64,000 nucleotides of DNA from Diphasiastrum complanatum. Lineage: Eukaryota; Streptophyta; Lycopodiopsida; Lycopodiales; Lycopodiaceae. The position numbers were made by a program, and so were the translations under genes. Below are positions 11,430-22,849 of the stretch, in pieces. The notes beneath the pieces were generated by a model. That model ran no database searches, had not been told where the DNA came from, and saw only the letters and a list, made by a program, of their open reading frames with translations. The stretch covers positions 25,815,391-25,879,390 of the forward strand of contig CM055107.1 in the NCBI GenBank assembly GCA_029204225.1, given 5' to 3'. The stretch's first letter is position 1, and each line of letters opens with the position of its first letter.

Positions 11430-12105
11430 GCGTAAACCATCACTCTTTCTTTGAGTGAGCCAAATGAAACCAACAAATATATTGTCCACGTCGGAGCTCA
11501 TCTCAATTACGAACAATGCAGATGGCTTGAAAAGCTCCAGCAAAAATATTGAGCATGGACATATAGAGACATGAAAGGTGTCTCACCCCAAGTAGTTGTG
11601 CATCATATCCCACTTAAACCGGTGGGTGTGAGGCCAACTGTTAGTCGTCCATACAGATGCAATCCAATCTATAAGGACAAGATCAAAGAAGAATTACAGC
11701 ACCTCTTAGATGCGGGACTTATCTATGAAATCGAGCATACTGAGTGGGTCTCTCCAATTGTCATCGTTCCCAAGAAAAATGAAAAACTCCGTATCTGTGT
11801 TGACTTTAAGAAACTTAACGCTGTCACCGAATATGATCATTTTCCATTACCTTTCGGAGAATCCATCTTAGAAAATCTAGCAGGAGATGAGGCTTACTCC
11901 TCCTTAGATGGCTTTAGCGGATATAATATGATCCAAATTGTTGAAGAAGATCAACATAAAACTGCTTTTGCCACAGAATGGAGAACCTTCTGCTAAAAAG
12001 TCATGCCTTTTGGTCTTTGCAATGCCCCTAGCACCTTCCAACATGTTATGCGAGCTGTCTTTTCTTAGTAGATGGGCGATACCCTCGAGGTTTACTTGGA
12101 CGATC
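11430..12105 (+). pseudogene. Gypsy reverse transcriptase
   Basis: RT motifs follow in order: VSPIVIVPKKNEKLRICVDF, LDGFSGYNMIQI, DQHKTAFATEW, VMPFGLCNAPSTFQHVM and the catalytic YLDDL at about 12090. A TAA interrupts after TEWRTFC (near 11995). Just after YLDDL the frame jumps into RNase H sequence, so the RT thumb/connection is deleted. Confidence 0.88.
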
Positions 12106-13549
12106 TAGGTGCACATTCAAAAGAAACACAGTTTCGCCATTATCTTTTGGAAAAAGTTTTTGCATTCTTCTGATCATCAGGCACTATTGTATCTCATCAA
12201 CAAGACTTGCACCACAGGCTGTATTACTAGATGGATCCTATTATTGCGAGAATTTGAGTTTAGGATCATGGTTCGTAAGGGAGTTCGACATTTTCTAGCA
12301 AATCATCTGTCCTGAATCCCTAAACTTCCTACCCCTGATCAAGGCGTCAACGTTGATTTACCAGATGCCATCCTTTTCCAAGTTGACTCTACACCCGTAT
12401 GGGCTAAAGAAATCACAGAATATTTAACCTCAGGGCAGATGGATCCTTCCTTGTCTAAACTTGAACAACATGCTTTGGTCCTCAAAACCAAACCTTATAC
12501 GTTAATTGCAGGACAACTCTACAAGCAAGGCTTAGATCGAATCATCCGAAATACTGAAGGTGAAATACCCTCTATAATTTCCCTCACTCATGAAGGTATT
12601 GGTGCAGGCCATTTCTCTTCTAAAACGACTGCTAAGAAAATTCTCTTGGTCGGTTTTTGGTGGCCAACACTCTTCAAGGATACACACAATTGCACTAAGG
12701 CCTGTGATGTCTGCCAACACACAAAACGCTTTCAAAAGATCGACTACATGCCTTTACACCCTGTAACCACTGATCAAGCTTTCTAGAAATGGTGGATTGA
12801 TTGTGTCTGACCCATTAGTCCCACTGCTCGACACACACAATCTCATTACATCATAGTAGCTACAGACTATTGCACCAAATGGGCTGAAGCAAGAGCTATT
12901 CGCAATGTTGACGCTCGTTCTACCGCAAAATTTCTCTATGAACAGGTTATAGTTCATTTTGGATGTCCTCTAGAACTTATCAGTGATAGGGGTACACATT
13001 TCCTTAACTTTGTCATAGTAGATCTCCTTTCAAAAAAATTTGTGGTACATCGCAAAAGTTCCCCATACTATCCATGATGCAATGGCCAGGCAGAATCCAC
13101 CAATAAGATTCTATGTGGAATTCTCACCGAAACCGTCGAATCCAGCCGATCTGATTGGAAACTCAAACTTCATGCTGCTCTCTGGGCTTATTGCACTACC
13201 CCAAAGAGAGCTACAGGCTTAACTCCTTTCCAGCTAACATATGGCCAAGAAGCCGTTATGCCTGTAGAATTCCCCTCCCTTCGAGTGGCCTATAATCTTG
13301 AGCTTGATAATCAACAGACTCTAGCAAACATGTTATTCCATCTGGAACAACTATGCGAAACACGACAGATCAACATTCATGCTCAACAAGTCCACAAACG
13401 TCGACAAAAAGCATGGCATGGTCGATCATTGAGACTTAGAGACTTCCAGGTTGGAGATAAGGCCCTGCTATACCAGGCCAAAGCCTTCAAAGAAAAACTA
13501 AAATTGTTTGGCCAAATTAAAAAAATCTTTGCCTTTGGATATGTACCAT
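12106..13549 (+). pseudogene. Gypsy RNase H and integrase
   Basis: The RNase H tail (SDHQALLYLINK) is followed by the integrase zinc-binding HHCC module (HEGIGAGHFS, then CTKACDVCQHTK). The core follows with ATDYCTKWAEA, ISDRGTHF and the Glu-bearing NGQAESTNKI. The C-terminal part FQVGDKALLYQ runs to the MITE insertion at 13552. Stops are scattered, e.g. after TTDQAF near 12785. Confidence 0.88.
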
Positions 13550-13551
13550 TA

Positions 13552-13918
13552 GAGGAGTTTTGAGTTCCAAAAAGACCCTTTAAGAATTCGTGCAAGATGC
13601 CTTTTTTATTATTAAAATATTATAACACTAATACTTTTGACTTGTTATAACTTCTTAATCGTAGTTTAAAAGTATGCCATTAACATTTCATTGAAAAGTC
13701 CTTGTCAAGCACTTTCTAATGCACCAAATTTCGCTAAATTTAAACTTACCACTAAAAAGTTATGCCATTTTTAGTATGGAATCAAAATGTGGACTCAAAA
13801 AGATACGTTACGTAGATTTCAAATTTGAGTGTTTTGATTGGTCCATGTGTAAGAAAAATTTGAGAAAAAATATAAAAAGAATCTTTACAAAGGGTCTTTT
13901 TGGGATTTAGAACTCCTC
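13552..13918. mobile_element. MITE with 33-bp inverted repeats and TA target duplication
   Basis: The ends are near-perfect inverted repeats beginning GAGGAGTT and sharing CCAAAAAGACCCTTT; 29 of 33 positions match when the flanking TTA is included. TA flanks both sides (13550-13551 and 13919-13920). It interrupts the end of the gypsy pol, which continues as FQTLQGDILDTVVNGS after 13921. TA duplication fits Tc1/mariner-type (Stowaway-like) elements. No transposase is encoded. Confidence 0.82.
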
Positions 13919-14305
13919 TAATGAATTCCAAACCCTTCAAGGCGATATCCTCGACACTGTGGTCAATGGGAGCACACTGAGAAAGTATAATGAACCCTGT
14001 TTTTATCTTGACATGTATTAGTTGTTTTCTTTCCTACTGTTCTTCTTTACTTTTCTTTACTGCCCGCCTGTCATTTTGACAAATTTTTTGCTGTGCTTTC
14101 TTGTTCAAACCATCAAGATACTATCAGATCAGGCATACAAACAGTCTTTCTCTAAGAAAACCACAAAAGTCATTATTTTCAGAAGATTTGTCTCACACCA
14201 TCTCAGATAGTATTTGCTTGACCCCTTTTTTAAAGTGCATGATTCATTTTTAGCCTCCACGAATTTTGTCTCAGAGAAAGGGAGAGAGAGAATAGAAATC
14301 CAACA

Positions 14306-14720
14306 CCCCCCTTAATTTGGATCCTTGAATGCCTTGATTGTCAAATTCAAAATTGCTCAAAAATTATTGTGTGCCTCATGATTTAATCCTTTTGTAAATA
14401 TATTGGTTGCCATATACTGTGTTCTACAAAATTTCAAACTTATCTCCTTATGTAGTGATATTTGATTTCAATGTGTTGCTCCTAGAATGCAATCTAGTAT
14501 TGATCGATAATGCAATAACACTTGATTATTGCACTGAATAATTGTTGGAGCAGATTGTTTGAGGCCAATGTTGGACAATAAGTTTTTCAACTAGAATGCC
14601 TCTTTGATAGCTTGTGAAGTTGCAATATACTCAAACTGTGTTGAAGACATTGCAACGTGGGTCTACTTTCGACTATTCTAGGATATCAAACCATTATTGA
14701 GTGGGAAGACAAATCTAGAA
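14306..14720 (-). pseudogene. Copia RNase H fragment and LTR start
   Basis: The minus strand encodes LSSCEAEY-like sequence, a region around IIQCNNQV, and THIEIKYHYIRR, the end of a copia RNase H, with stops. It is followed by the purine tract AAGGGGGG and a TGTTGGATTTC LTR-type start at about 14310. The LTR is lost after a few tens of bases. Confidence 0.7.
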
Positions 14721-14990
14721 GTGGATTTTTTTGTGTCGATATCGTCGCCTACCCGATTCACCTATGTAGATCCATGTGATGTATGAATGTCAAATCAATT
14801 TCTCCATAGTAGATGCAAAGGTCGATAGTAGCTCGAACATAGCTGATGACTGTTAATATAGCCTTCCAATGGATCATTCTAGGTTTGTCATATATGGGCT
14901 TAAAACAAAAAGAATCGGCTTCTAATAAACTTCCAAACGAGGAGGTGATGTTGTTAACAACTGAAAATTCATGGTGTGCGGGTGTCATTG
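14721..14990. other. No recognised feature
   Basis: A short open frame on the minus strand has no recognisable motif. Confidence 0.4.
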
Positions 14991-15088
14991 TATAAAGTCC
15001 TCACCCGAGGATCCTATTCTAAGCATGCCAAAACAAGCAACCACAAAGGGAATGGATGGTGGGCAAACCAACCCAACCAAACCTAAAG
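14991..15088 (-). repeat. Chromovirus LTR fragment
   Basis: The sequence starting TATAAAGTCCTCACCC and running through GGATCCTATTCTAAGCATGCC matches the terminal 100 bp of the chromovirus LTRs at 32193-32687 and 44219-44708. It joins repeat R at about 15088. Confidence 0.8.
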
Positions 15089-17160
15089 CCTAAATAGAAA
15101 CTCTACAACTACTTGAACAAAATTAGATGCATTCTCAGCGGTCTTTACCCAAATAAACATAGCCGATTTGGTAAGATGGCCAGTCATTACCAAAATTCCA
15201 CTATCATGTTTATTCATTTGGGGTAATCTTATCATGATCTAAGTCCTCTCTTATTGATCAGGTATATCCTAGAGTCTGAGTTATCATTCTCCAATCACAA
15301 CTCTCCAGATTTCTGAGACCATACCATATCGTAAGGGTGCATCACAATTCTTAGAAGACACGTGAGTTGTTCCAAAAAGTCCTTTACATGAGTAAAGTTT
15401 CAAACTTTTCCAACTCACTTACAATGCCTATATAAGATTTGTAATCCAAAAACGCCCGCACAAAGTGGCATTCCAAAGTTAGGGTCCAATCTAGATTACG
15501 TCTAGAATCTACTCTTAAGTTCTAATCTAGAATAACTTAAGATTCTCCGGAACTTCATTACGTGAAACTCTATCTTTTGGCTATAATCAACTATCCAACT
15601 CTTCTGAGTCTTTCGAGGTAGTATTCCATCCTTTCCAATCGGAAAAAGATTAGGCCAAAAGTTCACGTGTATTCTATGCACATAAACCTTTAAATGAATC
15701 CAATATTGACTCATAAAGGTTGCGACTTATAAGTAATACATTTCAACAAAAATATCTATAAGAGAGGTTATTTTGTTGATTTAAACAACTAACTCAGAAG
15801 TAGCGCTCCTGACTCAGTTAGTTGTATCAGAGTTAGAAAGTATTTTAATGTCTAAGTGTGGTACCAAAACCCCACATTTAATCTGATTCTAAATCTATTC
15901 TAGGTCAATAAGCAATTCTCAATGAGAAATTACTATCACCTAGCGAGAAATTGTCTCTATACAATTCTCATCAATATGCGTATGTTTTAGCGACTAATTT
16001 ATGCATGCAAATATATAAATAAACTTAGTCCAAGGAATACTTTGTAGATCCACAAGATTAAAAGCTTGTACAAAAGGTTTTATGATCACACACAAATTCT
16101 CTACATAGCATATCTCTACAGATATCACCTGACTTGTACACAATATTTTCTTAACCGAAATCTTGTAACTTGGTTATCCTCTAAGAGAGAATATTTCTCA
16201 AAGACTGCTATTTCACAATCCAAAATCTCAACCGGAGATAATCAAAAAAATATATTGTTAGTGTGAATTTCCTTGCATCAACCCACAGATCTCATTCCTC
16301 GCTAAGATTAAGCTGATTACCACCAACAAGGAACATGCAACAAACTGCCATCTTGCAGTAGAATTCCCTAGTTATGACACAAATCAATCGATCTTGTAAT
16401 CTACAACTCTTCTACTACAATAGTGTTTTTTAATTTCCTTCTATTATATCTTCAAACTAGATATCTAATATAATCCTTAAAGAATTTTTGTAATATCAAA
16501 ATATCCTATCATTCCTGATTTTAGAAACAGATCCGTCATCTATCATATTTCTCCTAAAATCTATGATAGATGTTTAATCTTGATAGCTTTCTTGTCTTCC
16601 TACTTCTCTCCCTTTTAACAGGAAACCACACGAGTTTCCAAGGGGTGCATATCAGTCTAGATTTTTTGTAGGAGAAGCTTCAAATAAGAAATTTGAGAAA
16701 CTTGAAAGTCAAGAAACGTGTTGCATTATCGTAACCAAATACTGATAATGTCCCAGCACATTTTTGTGAATGACTTATCAAAAAGACCTTCTTTGTTACC
16801 AACACAGAGAATGATCTGTAAATCAGAAAAGGACTTTTTGAAGATTCATGTAAGAGAAACAATTTAGAGGATGAATCCATTAACCATTCATGTGACATCG
16901 TCCAAGGTCAACATATAATAAAAATTACCTTCCAAGAATCATAATGAATAGGGTTAATAAATGTTGAAGAAATTCACAAATATAAAATAGCTTGTCGGGT
17001 TTCCGGTTTTGTAAATTTGAGATATCCATAAAGGGTCATGACCAATATCTCAAATTTCCCACAAAACACCTAGTTTATGACCCATAGTATTCTAGATTTA
17101 CGGCCATACTATGGTCAACAAACTGATCCAGTTAGTTTTAGATCTTCATTTTGGAATTGT
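15089..17160. repeat. Dispersed repeat R, copy 1
   Basis: About 2.07 kb aligns nearly end to end with 33293-35283. Examples are AAAGCCTAAATAGAAACTC against AAAGCCTAAACAGACACTC at the start, and AGATCTTCATTTTGGAATTG at the end of both. No coding potential is seen. Both copies lie beside chromovirus sequence, so R may be an LTR or leader of a large gypsy element, but no terminal structure proves it. Confidence 0.8.
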
Positions 17161-17244
17161 CTGTGAAAGATTTCAGATCCTTAAGATCCAATCTACTTGA
17201 ATGATCTTTGGTTAGAAAGAGAAATACACTACCAATTTCACCAG

Positions 17245-17811
17245 TGTAGAAAAATCAGCATCTACACACAATTTGAGATGCAAACACTAATAGAACTTGA
17301 TCAAACTTGAATGAAATGAATATGTACTGTTCTTGTCCATACAAAACCATCAAGCTATTGTATTTCACACGTGTGCATCCAAAAATAGCAAATATAGATC
17401 ATTCTACACATAGAATTGCAAGCAATCACCAAGATAGTGCACCAATGGATAGTAGAACCCAAGAGAACCATGTATAAGCATGAAATGAGATAGAGAAGAG
17501 AGAAGATGACTCTCTCCACGAGTTACATCCTTTTATAGCAGGTCCAAACCCTATTTGGCCACTTGGCTTTCCCACCAAAATGCTAACCCTACCAATTTTG
17601 GGTCTAGATTCAATGTACCCAACTTATTCAAATTGAATCTACTCAAACTCGCATTCTATCTTTCCCACACTTTCAAAAAGTGTTTATTCAAATGAAATTT
17701 AGACTAATGAACTTTGAAAAGTCAACCTCTAAGTCTAAAACAAGTTTTGGCCTCAATATGCCAAATATGAAAATATTGCAAATTGTGATGAAACTAGTTG
17801 AATCTTTCACA
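17245..17811 (-). repeat. copia-2 LTR, copy B
   Basis: This 567-bp LTR has termini TGTGAAAG and CTACA (minus strand). It directly follows the purine tract GAAGAGGGAG after the RNase H. It contains TATAAAAGG (near 17528, minus), a CACACGTGTG box (17366) and the CTCATTTCATGC block. A primer-site-like TGGTGAAATTGGTAG and leader-like sequence (to about 17165) lie just beyond it. Confidence 0.87.
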
Positions 17812-18396
17812 CTCCCTCTTCAACTAGTTTTAGCATAGACTTTGATAATACTCCAAGTGAAGTCCTATGCTTCATGAACAAGTCTTTTCCCAATGCTTTG
17901 GTGAAGATATCAACTACACATTCCCTTGAAGACACATGTTGAAGCTCCACCTCCTTTGCAATGACTCGCTCCCTCACAAAATGATATTGTATCTCAATAT
18001 GCTTGCTCCTAGCATGAAAGATAGGATTGGATGCCATTCTTTGGGCTGATTGATTGTCACAAAAGATGATTGGGCTCTCTGAAAAATCCAGCAAGTGAAG
18101 ATCCTTGATCATCCTTTTGATCCATAGCATCTCCTTTGTGCAATGTGTAAGAGCTTTGTACTCGGCCTCACTAGATGACAATGAGATAGTGGCTTGTTTC
18201 TTTGACATCCATGATATAGCTCTATCACCTATGAAAATAAAATAAGAACTAATGGATTTCCTATCCATTATATCTCCAGCATAGTCCTAATCTGAAAATC
18301 CAAAAAGATTAGGTGATGATCCCTCATTCAATATGCCAAAATCTCGAGTTCCAATGATGTACCTCAAAACTCGCTTTCCTAGCTTCCAATGCTCCT
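17807..18396 (-). pseudogene. copia-2 RNase H
   Basis: RNase H degrades the RNA strand of the hybrid. The region runs from GKRVLRYIIGTRDFGI through MDRKSISSYFIFIGDR, SLSSSEAEYKALTHC and ARSKHIEIQYHFVRER to a stop at 17807. The stop overlaps the LTR start, typical of copia. An in-frame TAG-type break lies near 18280. Confidence 0.88.
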
Positions 18397-19470
18397 AGCA
18401 TAGTTTTTGCCAATAGAACTTTGATCCATCATAAGAATGATCTTCTTCCTAAGAATAGATCTCCTTTCAATGATCATGTAATGCTCAAAATAGAAACAAC
18501 CATAATTGATATAGAGAATAGTGTCCACTTCGGATGCTTCACTATTTCTTACATCAATTTTACATGTAAAACTGTGACTAGAACATGAAGAATCAAATAG
18601 AATGTAAGTGAGATGATTCCACCATGCTTCCAACTCTGAACTCTCTGTAAAAATACAGCAAACAAACAATAAATGTGAGTGATCAACTTTTGCTTGCATG
18701 TCTCCTCCTCCTTTGTCCTTTGTTGCCTTGTATCCACCATGATACTCCATGAATGAGCCTCCATCTTCATCTTGCCACAAGAAACCATCAAACCTTGGAA
18801 ATCCACGAGTAGGTGAGTACATTAATGATGCAAATCCAGCACCACATGACTCCATAAACCAAGTAGTTTGCACTAGTCCATTTTCAAGATCTACTTGACG
18901 CAAGAAAATGACCATGAATTCACCAAAAATTGACAATCTCCAAGTATTGGCACCAAGTAGCTCAACACTTGAGAACTTATCCATGGATGAGTGACATAAT
19001 GAACCTCCAATAGCTTCATTTCCATCAGCAAAATCAGCCAAGAATGCTAGTACAAATCCAACATCAAAACAATGCTCACCAATGTAACTAGTTTTACCAT
19101 ATCTTGACAATTTGCACACATCCACATGAAATTGCTCAAACATGAGATAGAACAAGTAAAGTAAACTTGAACAACACTTCCTTGCTGCTCCTTTGACCTT
19201 ACTTAAGTCTTCAATATGCTGTATAAACAGATCCATAATACCTTTGTCAATTACCTCTCCTTTGATGCTCTTGACTAGCTCCAAATTGCCAACTTCCCTT
19301 TTGACTAGTTGAAGCGCTTCGAGATCACTTCTTGATCTTCAACTTGATCATCAAAGTCATTGAAAAAACTTTGTTTTCCAGATCCATTACTTGATTTTAC
19401 AGCAAGATAACATCCATCCACTTGCATAGCTCCATGTACACAAGAAGATCCTCCAAAAGATGTTCCACTC
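18397..19470 (-). other. Unrecognised sequence in place of copia RT
   Basis: It lies between the integrase end (CLMKSGT) and the RNase H region (GKRVLRYIIGTRDFGI). Two minus-strand open segments cover it. The integrase frame runs on about 55 codons (CYLAVKSSNGSGKQSFF) to a stop at 19305. A 301-residue frame spans 18379-19284 (IGEHCFDVGFVLAFLADF, WRLSIFGEFMVIFLRQVD, SPTRGFPRFDGFLWQDED). I do not recognise the protein. The open length, the lack of copia similarity and the position suggest captured host DNA, possibly cDNA. This is inference. Confidence 0.6.
18500..18568. repeat. 70-bp block shared with 58390-58457
   Basis: Both copies read TTGATATAGA(G/T)AATAGTGTCC, then GGATGCTTCACTATTTCTTA, then CATCAATT(T/C)TACAT. 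On the minus strand both encode IDVRNSEAS followed by DTI-YIN. One copy lies in the sequence replacing copia RT, the other directly upstream of a gypsy RT. Confidence 0.8.
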
Positions 19471-20399
19471 TTCATAAGACACCGATACTCAAGATCCATT
19501 GCTTGGATCCACTTCTCTTCTTTCCTTGATTGATCTACACTTGTAGGCTCATCCAAAGAGGTTAGGAAAGCAACATAATTTCCATAAACTACTTGCTTAC
19601 CCTTTTGATCATATGTGAGCCTTGATGGTACTTGTCTTTCTCTTGATGTTCTTCTTGGCTTTTGACTTGATGAAGGTCCATCATCACCGCCATCCAAAGT
19701 AGGATCCTTCTCATCAACATCAAGAATGTTAGAACCATCTACTTTACCATCAATCATGCTTGAAGACACCTTTGGAATGTTTCCCTCATAAAAAATGACA
19801 TCTCTACCAACAATCACTTTGTTAGTAGAAGGAATGTAAACCTTGTAGGCTTTACTCACCTCACTATATCCAACAAAAATACCTCTTCTTGAAGATGGAT
19901 CCTCCTTGGTCCTATCATCAAGAGTAATGTTGACATAGCATGTGCATCCAAAGGTTCTTAGAAAGTTGACACTCGGCCTCCTCTTGAATAGCATCTCAAA
20001 AGGTGTCCTTCCATCCAAAATAGCACTCGGCCACCTATTGCACAAGAAATTGGCACACAACAAAGCTTGATCCCAAAATGGTTTGTCAAGATTAGCACTT
20101 AACCTCATAGCTTTAGCACTTTCACATAAAGTTCTATTCTTCCTTTCAGCCACTCCATTTTTTTGTGGGGTCCTTGATGTTGTATACTCATTCTTGATCC
20201 CATGCTCATCACAAAAGGCCTTGAACTTGTTAGATATGTACTCACCACCATTGTCACCTCTCAAGCACTTGATCTTTGTGGAAAATTGGTTCTCCCTTGC
20301 ATTCTTGAACTTGACAAAGACATCATACACTTCATCCTTGCTCTTTAGTAGATAGATCCAACAAAATCTACTAAAATCATCAATGAATGTTACATACAT
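19470..20399 (-). pseudogene. int: copia-2 integrase core
   Basis: The core reads FIDDFSRFCWIYLLKSKDEV, the catalytic Asp in LRGDNGGEY and Glu in NGVAERKNRTLCE, then the linker with SKAYKVYIPSTNKV. It ends at EYRCLMKSGT, which normally leads into the RT start (TWELV). Here the next residue leaves the copia consensus, marking the junction near 19470. Confidence 0.87.
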
Positions 20400-21520
20400 C
20401 TTAGCTCCACTATTGCTAATTGTAATAAATCCATGAATATCCGAATGTACAAGAGTCTATGTGACTTAGACAAAGCACAAGACTCACAAACATGCTTGTC
20501 ATTACTTAAGGAACTTGGAAGACCAATCACAACCTTCTTCCTTGCCATTACCTCCAATGACTTGAAGTTGAGGTGTCCCATCCTTTTGTGCCAAACCTCT
20601 TGAATAGAAATTTGCTCCCTTGCAACACATCCAACTTGGTTAGCAATAACACAAGCATCAAGTTTGAACAACTTCCCTTGCCTTTTACCTTTTCCAATCA
20701 AGACATCCTTCCTTTTGATCAAACAAGCATCTCCATCAAACTCCACCTTGAGGCCCTTACTTAGCATTTGACTCACACGAAGCAAATTCTTGGTAATAGA
20801 TGGAATAAACAAGACATCCTCCAAATGAACATTCCTATTTGTAGAGAGAGAAATAGGAATTGTGCCAATCCCTTTGATTGCACACTCACCATCATTGGCC
20901 GTGTAGATCACTCTCTTGTCATCTCCATATGCCAACAAAGAAGTGAAGTACTCTTTGTGAAAGGTCATGTGTAAACTTGCTCCACTATTAATCCACCAAG
21001 GATCTAGATCTCCATCATTATCAAGCATACATGAAGACATCACAAAAGCATCATCATTTGCATCTTGCACATCCAAACCATCCTCATCAAGAGTAAGATT
21101 ACCTTGCTTGTCTCCTTGATCTCTCTTCTTCTTGTAGCACTCACTTGCAAAGTGTCCTTTGATGCCAAAATAGAAGCACTTGAGCTTTGATCTATCCTTC
21201 TTTTTGCCACTTGAAGAAGCATCCACTTGATCTTGCCCTTTAGACCACTTGCTTTTGGTTTTGCCCTTGAATTTGCCCTTTGTGAACATAGCATCCTCTT
21301 GAAGTGTCGATGTAGATCCACCTCTTGCTTGAAGCCTATATTGATCAAAATCTCTTGAAGATCCATAAAACTTGGCAAAGTCTTTTGAATAGCAATACTT
21401 TGAACAATGTTAGCATGAGCATCCAACAAGCCATTAAGAGTCACTTGAATAAGCTCTCCTTCCTTAATGCTTTCATCTATGCAAGCTAACTCATCATTCA
21501 ATGCTTTCATTCTCAAAACT
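20390..21520 (-). pseudogene. gag: copia-2 gag, protease and integrase zinc module
   Basis: Gag is recognisable as MKALNDELACIDESIKEGEL and a zinc knuckle CFYFGIKGHFASEC, in which the second Cys of CX2C is replaced by Phe. The protease motif reads WWINSGASLHM, with Asn at the catalytic Asp, which should abolish activity. The integrase HHCC module follows (HKRMGHLNFKSL and CESCALSKSH). A frameshift near 20440 separates it from the integrase core. Confidence 0.85.
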
Positions 21521-22060
21521 TTCCGTACTGTTATGATCGCTTCCATCTGTACCTCTCGCACCATCCCTGACTAACCCTTCAACAAAGTCCCCCAACTGTT
21601 TGTGAGGTATCCCAAGATGCCAACCATCGGGTTCAAAAGGAAGCAACAACAAAAATGCAATGCATCGTATGAGGAATGCAATTCACTAATTTTTTGTAAA
21701 CCATTTTGTAAGGAATGCAACATTATGTCACATTCCTCGTCTGAAGGAACACCATCGAGGAGGAGCAATACAGCAATCTCATTTGATGTTGGAGCACTAT
21801 ATTGTCTATGTTGTTTGTCGTTTGAATTTCTAGATATTATACGTAGACGAATGTCAGCCATTGGGTTAGCACGCTATCCACTCACATCTTGACTTCATTT
21901 TTGGCTTTCCGTAGGAGGGATTTATATGCACTTCTTCTGGAATAGCAAAACCCCTCTTTCGCAATGCAATCCTCGTGCACTCAATACCAATGCTATCATA
22001 CCTCATTTGCTCTTTCTCTCGTACATTACGTCTTTCATATTATGGACTCCTATGCATGTC
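21520..22060 (-). pseudogene. Helitron replicase N-terminal fragment
   Basis: The minus strand encodes RQYSAPTSNEIAVLLLLDGV, then LHSLQNGLQKISELHSSYDALHF, and in the next frame PFEPDGWHLGIPHKQ. This series matches the conserved start of plant Helitron Rep/helicase proteins (QYN.PT..E.A, GGLQRISELHPSYDPLHY, FP.GEDGWH). The Rep HUH and helicase domains are absent, so only a scrap remains. It abuts truncated copia-2 gag. Confidence 0.75.
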
Positions 22061-22540
22061 TTCCATTTGTGTGGTTCCAAATTAATCACACTGTTTTAAC
22101 GGGCATAAGAGTCCAGAATATGAATTCCAAATGTTAGATTGTGTTAGTCATAAGGTTCCAAATGTTAGATTGTGTTTAGTTATAACACACTCAATTATTT
22201 ATATCATAAATTCGACCATCCCAATTGTTTGAGAAAAAGATGCAACATGTGCCACAATCTCTTCTCATCAAAAGCACATTAAACATTTGATTCAAATCTG
22301 AATAAATTCTCATGCATCTTAAGACTGATTGCATCAAATCAATTGCATCAACTATGAAGCACTCACCTAATTTTGTTCCGGCGCAAATTAATCCGCAGGT
22401 CACGTTAGCTCATCGGATTAAGCAATTGAAAAGCAACCTGCCTCTGCATCCACTCCCGCATTTGAATTGTCTTGTTAGGTGTTTTCTCTTCGTCTAGCAT
22501 ATTTAGGAGAGGAGAGAGGAGAGGACGTCGTCGGATTTGT
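22061..22540. other. No recognised feature
   Basis: A local direct repeat (TTCCAAATGTTAGATTGTGTT at 22126 and 22147) is present. No coding motif is seen. Confidence 0.4.
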
Positions 22541-22640
22541 AGTAAATGGACGTGACGCTCACGCGCTTGAGCGCAGTAAATGGATGTGACACTCAAGAGC
22601 GTGAGCGCAGTAAATGGACACTTGCACTCAGGCACCTGGG
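22541..22640. repeat. 34-bp tandem repeat, three units
   Basis: Units beginning AGTAAATGGA start at 22541, 22575 and 22609, an exact 34-bp spacing. The first two share the GTGAGCGCA/TTGAGCGCA ending; the third is diverged. It lies next to the LTR fragment ending at 22849. Confidence 0.85.
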
Positions 22641-22732
22641 CTCACGGTTTACAAAAACAAAACAAAAAATGAGAAAGGGAGGCGAGGGTCCCGGGTAGCG
22701 CAAGCTGCCCGTGTGCAAAAACGCGCGAGGGG

Positions 22733-22849
22733 GTGTGGGACAGCGCTAACGTTGCCTGTCACGCGTTAGCGGGGCAGCGTTACCGCTGCCCCACTAAAAT
22801 TTTACATTAATAGATTGTGTGAGGCATAAACTCAACCATTATTCCAACA
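22733..22849 (-). repeat. LTR start fragment (family of 25185-25508)
   Basis: The minus strand shows the purine-rich CTCGAGGGTGGTAAT followed by TGTTGGAATAATGGTTGAG. The LTR at 25185-25508 begins TGCTGGAATAATGGTCAAG on the same strand. Together they suggest a short minus-strand LTR element between 22.7 and 25.5 kb with a diverged 3' LTR. Its inner part is unusually GC-rich with the palindromic GGCAGCGTTACCGCTGCC. Confidence 0.55.

Larger units (their letters stand above)
8808..14031 (+). mobile_element. Ty3/gypsy retrotransposon (Tat-like), degenerate
   Basis: The plus-strand order gag zinc finger, protease, RT, RNase H, integrase is that of Ty3/gypsy. The integrase C-terminal end VNGSTLRKYNEPCF resembles the Tat/Athila group and lacks a chromodomain. 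The element carries many stops, a deletion joining RT to RNase H, a copia-type solo LTR insertion and a MITE insertion. No flanking LTR of its own was identified. A purine-rich tract at 14266-14291 might be its PPT. Confidence 0.85.
17807..21520 (-). mobile_element. Copia-2 element copy B with replaced RT
   Basis: The minus-strand order is gag, protease, integrase, unrelated insert, RNase H, LTR. The 5' LTR is missing: gag similarity starts near 21510, where Helitron-like sequence begins. RT is absent and its place holds about 1.07 kb of foreign sequence. Protease and zinc-knuckle key residues are also changed, so this copy is not autonomous. Confidence 0.88.

Noticed and set aside
17215-17245. 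TGGTGAAATTGGTAG resembles the start of chloroplast trnL
   Set aside because: No further tRNA sequence or cloverleaf follows. It fits a diverged LTR-adjacent primer region instead.
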